This document shows positions 33,776 through 44,004 of a DNA stretch of 64,000 bases, piece after piece (position 1 is the stretch's first letter; every line of letters starts with the position of its first letter). The DNA is taken from NCBI RefSeq assembly GCF_000972845.2, contig NC_040016.1, forward strand, positions 15,476,967 to 15,540,966, written 5' to 3'. The notes under the pieces are model-generated. The model was not told where the DNA came from, did no database searches, and saw only the letters and a list, made by a program, of their open reading frames with translations. The translations under genes were made by a program, and so were the position numbers. The stretch is from Larimichthys crocea (lineage: Eukaryota; Chordata; Actinopteri; Sciaenidae).

Positions 33776-35599
33776 AAAAAAACTAAAACAAAAATTTTTG
33801 TGATAAATTTTTTATTGAAAAAAATAACAACAAAACAGACACACAGGGAGTGCAAACAGAAACAAAGTCACTTGTACATTTTCAGAGAGGTAACATTATA
33901 GAACCCCTAGACCTCTCTCCCGAACATATAACAGAAAATCAAGGTCAGCCGTGCTGCACCCTTTGTTAACTAACTTGTGTGCTGGCTCTTATGGTTGGTG
34001 GCTGGTCTTATTCTTATGGTTGGTCCCATGCGTATGGACAACAGACAACTCCATCAGAACAATTTCGAGAAATTAATTGGCCCACAGAACGCCTCAAAAA
34101 CACGTGTTTGAAACACAGGTTCATTGGTAACAGGTGAAGGTATGATTGGGTATGAAAGGGGAATCCTCGAAAGGTTCACTCATTCATAAGCAAGGATAGT
34201 ATGAGCTTATGAAAAACTGCATGGGTAAATAGTCCAACCGTTTAAGAAAAAAAAAAGATTTTACCTTCTATAATCCATAATATAATTGAAAGATTTAGAG
34301 AATCCAGAGAAATCGCTGCAGATAAGGGGCCAAAAACAAACAGTGAATTCCTGTAACCTTCTGTCTCTCAGGCTGCATTAAAAACCAACATAACTGTGTA
34401 ACTGTGTAAAGGATATTACAACATGGGCTTGGGAAAACTGTGCTGTGGTCTGCTAAGTTGTCATTTCGAATTGTTTCTGGAAATCATTATCCTCGAGACT
34501 AAAGGGAAAAATGATCCTCCAGATTATTATCAGCATAACCTTAACTGATTACTCGACTGACTGCTGCAGGTCTTATTTGGTAAAATACAAGTAAATAGGT
34601 TAATGTGTTTTCAGTCAATTCAACAAAGAATCCATTGGCCAATTTGTGATGACCATTTTGCCCTGCCTAATAAAATTTGATCTTAGCTTTTGTTTCAGTA
34701 GATAATTTTAAAATAATAATTTACATATTGATAACACCAATTTACAAATTTCTTTATGTTTGATATTTCACTAAAGTAGCATTTTGGAGTAAAGATAATA
34801 AACAGTACAGTGTTTTTGTAATGTACCGCCAAATAACTTCCTGTAGAGGTCAGTAGTTGATAAGTAACTACGTGAAGTCAATTACAACAGGCCGGGGAAT
34901 ACAAAGATCCATAATTATGGACACAACAAACTGGATCTGTTGTTTTTTATTTGTAATATTCAGATCAGTAATAATGATATAAACTTGATTTGTTGATACC
35001 CTAAAAGAAAAGTAATAGTAAAAGTAATGAACCATGTTTACTATATTATTTTGTACTGTAAATTTATTTGTGAATCTATAATTATAGGAGCTATTTGTGA
35101 AGTTAGTCTTTGTTGTGTTTAGTTGTAAATTTAATTAGCTAATTATGAGTACGTTTGTTTGATTAAATTAAGTGTTTGCTTTATTTAGATTTGATTTTTT
35201 GCCAATATTCTTTGTTATTTGTTTATTTATTATTTGTTTGGGATATTTAGATTTGCAGGGTTGGTATTTTGGTTTATTTTTTGGTATATGGGTCACAGTG
35301 GGCACTTGAGGTTATTTAGATAGGTAGGCACCTTGAGTACCAGCATGCACCTGGGTGGGCCTATGGTTTTTTTACCAGCGCAAGGGAGGCAGCAGCAGCC
35401 ATGGTTTTCTTTGTTCTTTTGTTTGTTTTATTATTTTGAAATAAATCATCACAAAACGCAAGGATTCAGTTTGGACATTCATCTTCTTTTGCCTGTGTTA
35501 AACCACATCCCCAAGGTGCATCAGTGGCCTTTTGATTTTGTTTGGTTTAAAGTTTAATTTGTTTTTTATGGACAAATGGCCACTACAATAATATTTCTG
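33776..35599. other. Intergenic, no gene seen
   Basis: AT-rich sequence. It opens with a - strand AATAAA (33811-33816) that could end a - strand transcript or a retroelement. No coding sequence is recognised behind it. Confidence 0.4.
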
Positions 35600-35614
35600 A
35601 AAATCACATCTTTT

Positions 35615-35807
35615 AAGATGATTTTTTTGGCCTTTTCAAGCTTTATTTGATAGAGACAGCTGAAGAGTGACAGGAATGCAGGGAGAGACGGGGAATGACA
35701 TGTGGGAAAAATCCACAGGTCGGATTCAAACCCTGGGCTTCCGCAGCAAAGACTGAGCCTTCGCACATGGGGCGGCTGCTCTGCCAACTGAGCTAAATGC
35801 CACCCCA
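35615..35807 (-). mobile_element. tRNA-derived SINE, copy 3, with 15-bp target-site duplication
   Basis: Reverse-complement copy of the family at 1698 and 13182. On the - strand, the tRNA-like A and B boxes (AGCTCAGTTGGCAGAGC; GGTTTGAATCCGACC) come first, then the body, AAATAAAGCTTGAAAAGGCC and an A-run. It is flanked by perfect 15-bp direct repeats, AAAATCACATCTTTT, at 35600-35614 and 35808-35822. The perfect duplication points to a relatively recent insertion. Confidence 0.93.
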
Positions 35808-35822
35808 AAAATCACATCTTTT

Positions 35823-37079
35823 TAAATAGTAGTTATAAAAATAAAAAGTTCATAAAAATAAAAATTGTAAAATAAATTTCAATACATTTAATTCACATAC
35901 ATAAGCTTATTAGTCTTTATTCTACTATCCTCTGGAAGCAAATATTCAGTGATATAAATATGAACTGTGTATCTTACGGATGCATGTTTCATATTTATGT
36001 ATTTGTGTGCATGGTGTGACTATATTTGGATGCTTAAAAGAAGAATCTCTGCGTTTGCTCCCATTTGATTGTGAAGATAAGTTATGAAACCCTTAAGTGC
36101 ACTAAATTGTTTGGTATTTCGTGCCCTGTGTTGCTTCAGTTATAAACAGTAATTTAGTGGTATGTTGTTGTAACTCATGAAAGAAACTGGGTGGACGTGA
36201 TGAGTTTGCAATTGCACAAGTGCACAAAAAACACAGAAAGACACTTAACAAAGACCTTCTGTGGGTTCTATAATGTCATGGTATATATAGTGTCTCCCTC
36301 ACAGATGCTCTCAATCAGTCAATGTGGCCTGACATCATGACCACCAGATATATGCAGAGCACACGCTGACTGGGCTTGCTGTCACACTAAATCCCCCTCT
36401 TGGTTGTTAGAGAAGGGTTGGCTGGTTAACGGGACGGGTCACCTCTTCTCTGCTCAGCTCACCTAATTAACATTCCTGTGCAGGACAGAAGGGCCGCATC
36501 CCAAATCCAGCACAGACACGCCTGGTCCTCAGGCAAAGCCCCATCTTTCTCAGCCTCCATAAACACAGGCTCAGGTTGATGAGCTGTGAGGGGCCACGTC
36601 CTCGCTGCAGTCGGTGCCAGCATGGCCGTTCAATCTACTAGGAGCACTGGGCAGAAGACATAACAGTCTATCTTCTAAAACCTTGTGTGATTTTGCAAGA
36701 AATCCTAAAAACCTTTGGTATTTGGTCAAATAAAATGATAGATTTGACAGTACATGCACTCTGGTTTTTGGTTTCTTTTTGGCTTTGCTTGAGTAGTTGT
36801 TTGAATGTGAAGCATAATCTTCAAACACTGACTTAATATTCTAAGTCTGACTTCAGGCTTTGGGCTGCATGACTTGGAGAAAAAATAATGCCATTTTAAA
36901 ATGTTTTATTCAAGCTGTGGGTCATGACCCAAAATGGTTTTTGGCTCTCCTTCTGTTAGGATTCCACATGACAAGAGGGGTAATAATTAACTTTTTTCCC
37001 TTTAGAATAAATCTCAGAGCAGTAGATTACATTTCTTTCTAAGTGCCCAACCTCAGAAAGTTGGCAAATCCTTTTTCCT
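35823..37079. other. Intergenic, no gene seen
   Basis: No gene. Positions about 36,290-36,620 are less AT-rich than the flanks and could hold a regulatory element; there is no direct evidence for one. Confidence 0.35.
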
Positions 37080-37230
37080 GGCGTGGATGTAACAATTTTA
37101 TGATGCTACAATTTGTTCTTATATAGATTTGTTGGCTCTTTTCTCTGTAAGGTCGTGTGAGACATGCTTGTGATTAAAGAACTATATACAGTGTATAAAT
37201 AAATGAACTTGAACTTGAACTTGAACGGGA
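37080..37230 (+). mobile_element. LINE 3'-end remnant
   Basis: The sequence ends AATAAATGAACTTGAACTTG with a short (TGAACT)n tail, typical of fish LINE 3' ends. The upstream part is too decayed to identify. Confidence 0.5.
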
Positions 37231-38529
37231 TTGCTGCAGCCACATGTCGCTCCTGGGTGGATCTGGTAAGTGCTGTACTTTATGACTGCGGTGCACAAAA
37301 GCAGACATACAATAAGACACATGGTCTCATGGCTGCAGTGTCATGTTGTGTGAAAGAGATGACAAAACTGAGGTCAAGAAGGGAACACATAACCTGTCAC
37401 GGGTTAAACCACAAATTTACAGCATTCTCATTTCAGACCTACAAAAGAAATAGAGTCGAGCCATCAATTATCTTGTCTGTATCTGTGATGACTGTTGCCA
37501 CTGCACTGATCTCACAATAACGTCACAATCGTCGTCATCTGAGTGCTCGTGCTGTGCTGTGGCCTGCAGTGCTCCAATCTCTTTCGTATCCTTTTGCTCT
37601 TTTTTTTTTCTTTCCTCCCTTTCATCCCCTCTTCTCCATCCAAAATTAACCCAGGCCATGAGATGGGCCTAGAATAGGAGCCCAGGCCCCTTCACTGAGC
37701 CTCTTAAAGACCACAGCTGGAGCTGGCTCAAAGCGAGACAGAGGGGAGAGGGAGGGCCGGATGACTAGTGTTATCGCCACCATCACCTGCTCCCTGTAAA
37801 GCAATTTGTTATAGAGTTGTCACTGTAAAATCCATAGCTTGTACTGGGGTAAAGAAAGACAGGGTCACATGTAATGAGGATCCAAGTGTCGCTCCAAATC
37901 CAGATATGACATAAATGAAGGACAAACAGCTGGGCTATGTGTGTCTTTCTGTCCATGCATGTGATATAAAATAAGAGGGGAGAATGTCCAGTGACAGAAA
38001 GGACATACAAAGCTTCAATCTATGATAAGAACACAATGCCATGTGCGTTTTTTTGTTGTTTTGGGAAAATATGACAGAAGAATTACTATTTCCTGGTAAG
38101 AAAATGTATAATTTGGAGAATCCTACCGAACTCCATGATGATGACTGTACATTCACAAACACACTATTACATTTGCTGTCTGTGCTGTGGTATTTTTAGG
38201 CAGCTGCATTGTTACTGACCTTTATGTAGGTCTCTAACTAACACCCCTGGATTTGCACTGATTAAAGTGAGCTCACACTCTCACACACACTATATGCACA
38301 TAGCGTCTCCTCCGTGTCTTTCGCTACCTGCCTCATTAGAGTCACACGGATACAAGCCAGAAATGTCCTTGAGGTGGCTCATATGTTTCCACATTGGCTC
38401 GATGAGATAAACATGTTCCTGAATTCAGACTGAACCACAAATATGCACACCAATGGCTTTACAGGAGAGGTTCAAGTGTGTGTTTTTGTTTTTTTATTAA
38501 TTATGAATAATGTTCCAAAAAGACTAGAG
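37231..38529. other. Intergenic, no gene seen
   Basis: No recognisable gene. A pyrimidine-rich stretch (about 37,590-37,640) and a moderately GC-rich stretch (about 38,280-38,400) stand out only slightly. Confidence 0.35.
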
Positions 38530-41500
38530 GAACCAGTTCATGACAGATTACACAGGGTTATATTCTCCAGAGAGACCTGATCAAGGCAACAGCAGCAATA
38601 CAAGACAAAGTTAAAGATAGACAGGGTATTCAGTATTTCATAAAAAAAGTATTTAAAATCCTCTAGGGGAATCCATCTAGACAGCTTACTGCTGTAATGT
38701 GTCCCAGGTGTAGGGGACAGAGTAGGAGAAGACCTTTTTACCAAACCCCGTATGGGAATGGAGAAAAGGACGAATCCCTGGGACTGGAGGCTGTGGCAGC
38801 ACTGTATATGTAGCATGTAAATGGGTTAATAAGTGGGCAACAGAAATCAGGGCAAAGTACTGTGCATGATTAATGATGACCATTACAGAGTATGATGATG
38901 AGCCTGATGGTTATGAATCGCAGTTCTGTGACAGACAGCGTCCAGATGAGTGAGCTGAGAAGTTTCTATAGTCCAGGAGAGGCATTAAAGTATCAGCAAC
39001 GATCCTTGATACACCTTTGGTGATACTAAGAAAGACCACTGAACTGCACACATTGCTTACTGTTGAAGAGGTAAATTGAGAACCAACCAACAGCTTGGTC
39101 TGACTGGCCTAGATCTGATAATGTCTGGCATAAAATAGCATGGTCAATGGTTTCAAATGTCTTGGGCAAATCAATAAAAAATGCAGTAGAATAGGTCGTT
39201 GCATCAAAGGATTCCACAATATCATTTACCACTTTTGTGGAAACAGTATACTGTGCGGTTTCCTAAAACTAGAGTGGCGAGGAGACAAAATGTTGTTCAA
39301 GTATACCTTGATCTGGTCATCCAGCAGCCTTTCAAGGACCTTACCTAAAATAGAGGGCTTGGAAATGGCTCTGTAGTTAATCAACACTGTGGGATCACCA
39401 CTTTACAATAAAGGGGAAAACATAGGCAGGTTTTCCAAATGTCAGCCATCTGGCTTCCTTACTATCTTTGTTGAGAGATGCACATAGGCAGTAATCAGGT
39501 GTGTCACACCAGCAATCATACCTTTCACAAATCTGTGTTTTCTACTGTGAATTCCACTTAGTAGCTTTTCAAAACACAGAGGACAATGTTCTACTGAAAG
39601 TATTTTTCTGTCATCCCTGAAATGTAAAGACAGTTCAACCTTGCCTGAAATGGCCAAACATTGCGGCAGTTCAAGAATATAATATTCAAAGGCACCACAT
39701 TGAGAAACACCAAACTTTCCGGACAAACTTTCCCTAGAGATCACCCAAGGCGGACACCAAAGTGTAGAGTTTAATTGCATTTTATCTGAGCCATTTTACC
39801 CTGATGTAGTCATGCAGGGATCAAGAGAGCTACAGCAGATTGTCTTCTGAATCCCTGAAAGGTGATTCACAGACTTCCAAACTGTAAGAATACATGCTGG
39901 CTGTCATGAATGACATAAATAATCACAAAAGGATGAGTAGAGTAACATCTTCTATATACCCCTGCCTGATGCTTCAACTATGAAAGGTTAAAAGTGTAGC
40001 TACTGTACAGATGTTATTGAAACTGTGTTAGAAGAACCAAATAATCATGTCTATAGCCGTTGATGGGTCCACAGACGTGGACCAGTTGATGGGTCCAAGA
40101 CAAAAAGAAAAAGAAACAAAGGTTTTAAATAGGCTACTGACTGTCTGTCTACATTTTTGTTTTAAAATCTGGCCCAGCTGAATTTGACCTCGGGTCTAGA
40201 TCATTTAAGGCCTCACTAATATCTTTAATAGAGAAGAAGAAAGTAGAAAGTGTGGTGATTAGAGGCATGACTTGCAGGAGGAGTAAGTGGGTGATTTACA
40301 GTCAGTTTATGTGCCAAACAAAGAGCTGGAAGCTATAAAATGTTTGTTGAAACAATTAGACACATTGGATTTATTTGACACATGAATGGAGTCAACAGCA
40401 ATATTAAGAGTCAACTCTGAAGAGCAAGAATTGGCAGAAAGACATTTTTAGAGCTGGCCAAAATCTCCTAGGGTCATTTAGACTCCGTGGTCTGTGATAT
40501 ATAATAATCGCTTTTGGCTTTTTTTAATGGAAGCAGTGCAGTGATTACGTAGTTAACAGAAATGTAGCCAGTTAGCCTCAGCGCCAGACTTTCCTCGCAT
40601 CAGCCCAAAGCTGATTCCTCTTGTGTAAGAAGTCTGCTAGCTCAGAAATAAACCACGGGCTATTACGGCCCTTCACCCTGAACTGGCAAATAGGAGCATG
40701 TTTGTTCATAAAATAGCTAGCTGTCATAAACTATTTCCAAGCAAGGTTAACTTCACTGACCAATAAAATATTGCCCTGTTTAAAATTAAATACAGCATAA
40801 AGGAAGGCTTGCTCTATGCTTAAAATGTATAATAGCACCAACCACTGATCACTGATTGCTCAGATCTTTAGTAAAGATCCCTGTTACAGAATATTTATGC
40901 AGCATATTGGGAACTGAAACAACCATACATCTACTGTTAAAACATATGAAACTTTCAGTGACTTGTGTAAGGTTAAAAGACAAACATTGAGCTTTAAAAG
41001 GATCCCAATTAAAGTCACCTACCTAGATGTTTTCCTTAAAATGAAATCAGAGCTGTATTCATTAAAGAGCATAATTTGTCAAAGTGTGGCAGTAGAAGGG
41101 GGCCTGTAGCAACCAACATCAGACAAATAAACTGCTGAACAGAAGCTTTGGAGACATGCGCAAGACTGGATTTGACATAGATCAGCACCGCCTTTCCTGG
41201 GATAGTCAGAATTCTTAATATTGAAGCCATCATTTACCACATCTTTATCCAGTTCAGACTTGGAGAGCCAAGACTTGGAAACAACGGTCGACTCAGCCCA
41301 GCCTTGGAATCTTAAAGTCTTGAACCTGGGATCACTCCGGTTAAAATCACCAGCTATGGATGTTCCATGCAACACCAAATATGTTTTCGTGCGTTTAATT
41401 CAGCAGTCATATGATACGACATTTAAAATGCCCCCTGGGAAGGATTACCTATCTCTGTGGAGACAGAGTTCTAGTTTAATGACGTGTCAAAGCTGAAAGC
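38530..41500 (-). pseudogene. Decayed L2-like LINE (endonuclease and reverse transcriptase remnants)
   Basis: Read on the - strand from the right, about 41,380-41,080 encodes endonuclease-like pieces in two frames: DKDVVNDGFNI..YPRKGG, then IYVKSSL, and VGCYRPPS. Positions 39,232-39,026 encode a reverse-transcriptase block, AFFIDLPKTFETIDHAILCQ, continuing GWFSIYL..QCVQFSG. Positions 38,980-38,600 encode C-terminal pieces in several frames (MPLLDY, FSYSVPYTWDTLQQ). The order fits an L2/CR1-clade element. The YADD catalytic region between the QCVQFSG and MPLLDY blocks is missing and frames shift repeatedly, so the copy is dead. Confidence 0.75.
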
Positions 41501-42142
41501 TTGACCTCTCATAGCTGAAGGTTCTCAAGCAAAACTTTCTCCTCTACACTGATGACACAAACTGACCTACCTGTCTACTTTATTGGTAAATGAAGAGTAA
41601 TCAATACAATCAATATTCGTATCAATACTATTAATAATCTCTGTGAATAAATGATTCATCTAACGTGCTTGCCACAGGAGCCCTTCTGGTTCAGCTTTGT
41701 AGCTTTCAAACATTAAGTGTGTTATCACACAGTCCTTCATTATTTGAAACTCAATGTGAAAAATATATTTTAGTGCATTGACTAGAAATATTTGACAGAC
41801 ATGACACAGTTCTCTAGAGGGTTGTTGAGTGCTGAACTGCCTGCTTATATATTAAACTGAGCATACAAGTCACTGTAGGGAGTCCCTATAGGAAGACATT
41901 TCACAATGCTACTAGATATACAATGATATGATAGCTGAGTACAGGCATAAATTCCACAGTGGTATTATTATTATTAGAAGAATATCATTGGCTGTGTATT
42001 TAATGTTCTGGAGTGGCAAAAAGTTGATCTTTAACCAGCAGACGTCGCAGACAGGGATTACTTTCCATCCAACTAAATATATACATCTCCTTTCCTGCTG
42101 TCTGTTGAACTATATGCCACTATTTGTAATTTTCTGACAAAA
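41501..42142. other. Intergenic, upstream of wnt2b
   Basis: AT-rich sequence. A fragment near 41,540-41,570 reads FLLYTDDTN on the + strand and could be a scrap of another LINE. Nothing else is supported. Confidence 0.35.
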
Positions 42143-42186
42143 GGGGGTGGGGGTGGAGGTGGGGGCAGGGGTGGAGTGGAGGGGGT
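42143..42186 (+). promoter_or_regulatory. wnt2b: G-rich tract immediately upstream of wnt2b
   Basis: Several runs of three to five Gs are separated by one to four bases on the + strand. This suits GC-box/KLF-Sp binding and possibly G-quadruplex formation. It borders the GC-richer leader of wnt2b, so it is probably part of the core promoter. No convincing TATA box. Confidence 0.45.
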
Positions 42187-42189
42187 CAC

Positions 42190-42678
42190 AGACAGCTGAC
42201 GCACCGCAGCTGAGAGCGCAGAGCGTTTCGGTGCGCATCTTCATTCTCGGCTCCAAGAGGAAAGGTGCGCACAATGTCTGACCCATCCTCGGAAATAGTT
42301 CTTCAACTCGACTCGTATCTGATTTGACTTTTTACCACTTTCGCTCCTGTGTCACAAGATCGGATTTTTAACAGCTTCCCCCCGCAGCTTTAGTGACATT
42401 AAATTCGGTGCGCAACAGCTGAGGAGAAAGGGTGAATTTATTCCTAATACAAGACTTTTAGAGACATCTGAGATGGAGGGTTTATTCTCACTTATTAATT
42501 ACAACGTCCACCGCCACTGAAGATTATGGATGTACTGACAGAAACTCTGCATGGCATTAATAACTGATGGATTTTGAAACCACTTCTCTTCCTTTTGAAG
42601 TTCTTTCAGTTCTCCAATGATGGACGGCAGACAATCGTCAAGGACTTTCACACCTGACTGTGCAGCTTTTGCCAACAC
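42190..42678 (+). other. wnt2b: wnt2b 5' leader with multiple upstream ORFs
   Basis: GC content rises at about 42,190 and stays raised for some 200 bp, consistent with a first exon; the exact start is not visible. The leader holds at least six short ORFs: 42274-42327, 42473-42520, 42526-42567, 42551-42577, 42567-42620 and 42617-42682. The third, fifth and sixth of these form a stop-start overlap chain that ends on the wnt2b ATG. This implies low or regulated translation, if the whole stretch is transcribed. Confidence 0.6.
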
Positions 42679-42682
42679 ATGA
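42617..42682 (+). promoter_or_regulatory. Upstream ORF overlapping the wnt2b start codon
   Basis: A 21-codon ORF with two consecutive ATGs (42617 and 42620). Its TGA (42680-42682) overlaps the wnt2b ATG (42679-42681) as ATGA. Its own first ATG overlaps the stop of the preceding upstream ORF (42567-42620). Confidence 0.6.
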
Positions 42683-42857
42683 AAGGAAGAAACATGTTTT
42701 GTCTGATGAAATCTCGGAGCTTATCAGACAGCAGCAAGGCTATGGGGATCAGAAATGGGACAAAAATCCGACATCACTCCAAACCCATCTCTAAATTATA
42801 CTTTATTTTTATTCTGCTGCTGCTCATCTTTACGCCGAGAGTAGATTCATCGTGGTG
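42679..42857 (+). CDS. wnt2b: wnt2b coding exon 1 (residues 1-59 and part of 60)
   Basis: Ends TGGTG|GTGAGT in phase 2 (W, then the split codon for the second W). The first ATG has C at -3 and A at +4, a weak context. In-frame ATGs follow at 42694, 42706 and 42742; the last (GCTATGG) is in strong context and still precedes the complete signal sequence. The protein may therefore start at residue 22. Confidence 0.88.
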
Positions 42858-43948
42858 GTGAGTATTATTAAGTGCATTTGCCAGTTTTAATTAGTTACAG
42901 TTTAACTGTTGCTTATATAAGCGAGAAGTTACAGAAGCAAGTGTAGAAAAAAGTTCTAAAAGTTCTCTAAATATTGGTCTTTGTTCAAACCTTTACTCTA
43001 GTTTGTCCTCTGTATTATATATCAGATGGAAATTCTCTTGTGAATAAGGCAAAAATGGATCTACCTAACTATATTCTTCTGATTTCACAAACATTTCGTC
43101 TTGATACAGCCATTCTGTCCTACAAACCTACAAAAATCAGTACCCATACATTCAGAATATCCAGTCCAATGAAAAGCTAAAAATGAAACTTTCATATCTG
43201 TATGGGAATGTTTGTGCTGATGTTAATTTCTCAATGCAAGGTGAGATGTTCAGCACAGCCGTGTGTATCATGTGTTTATGAAGATTAATGGTGTGTGTGT
43301 GTGAGGGGGGGGGGGTCTCCCCTCTCCCCTATCCATCCATCTTGCCCAGAGTAAGTGGCAGGTGCAGGCGCTGGTGCATGAATAAATGCTCCTTGATGAT
43401 TTCTCCTGAGGTTTTAAACGCTCAGGGGGGGAATAAAAACCTCTCGGTGTGTAAGCAACCCAAACCCCCCCTACACACTTATCCCACCCACCTGAAATAG
43501 TTGTTCTCATATGTCAGGTCACACTTAGAGAAATTGTATTTGATGTGTACTGTATATTTGAACAAGTGTAGCGGTTGACATTCTACATGTTCTTCGTTTC
43601 AGCTTTGAATTATGCCTCTGCACACCTTCTTACAAATGGATTTACAAATAATGTAAATAATGTTATGAAAATGTAATTTCCCACGAGAGCCAAATGCATA
43701 TGTCATCCTACTTGCCATTGTGTTAACCTTTTGCTGTCTTATGCAAATACTTCATGAAAAGCTGTGATTAAATCACTGAGAAATTCCAGAGAAAGAGAGA
43801 GAGAGAGAGACGCTGAGCAGGGGAGGTTTGGAAGCTTTGTGTCCAGATGATTAATACATATTTAATCCTGGTTTGTGTATTGTTGGAGCCTATTTTTAAC
43901 CATTGAGATAATTTAGATGAGCACCATGTGTCTTGCTGCACAGGACCC

Positions 43949-44004
<56 letters not shown>

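Noticed and set aside
33790..33960. A possible LINE or gene 3' end on the - strand
   Set aside because: Only an AATAAA and A/T-rich flanks are visible. No coding remnant supports it, so it is reported only as a weak finding.
41535..41575. FLLYTDDTN-like reading on the + strand, reminiscent of a reverse-transcriptase YADD block
   Set aside because: Too short and isolated, with stop codons nearby. It is on the opposite strand to the adjacent LINE, so it is only noted.
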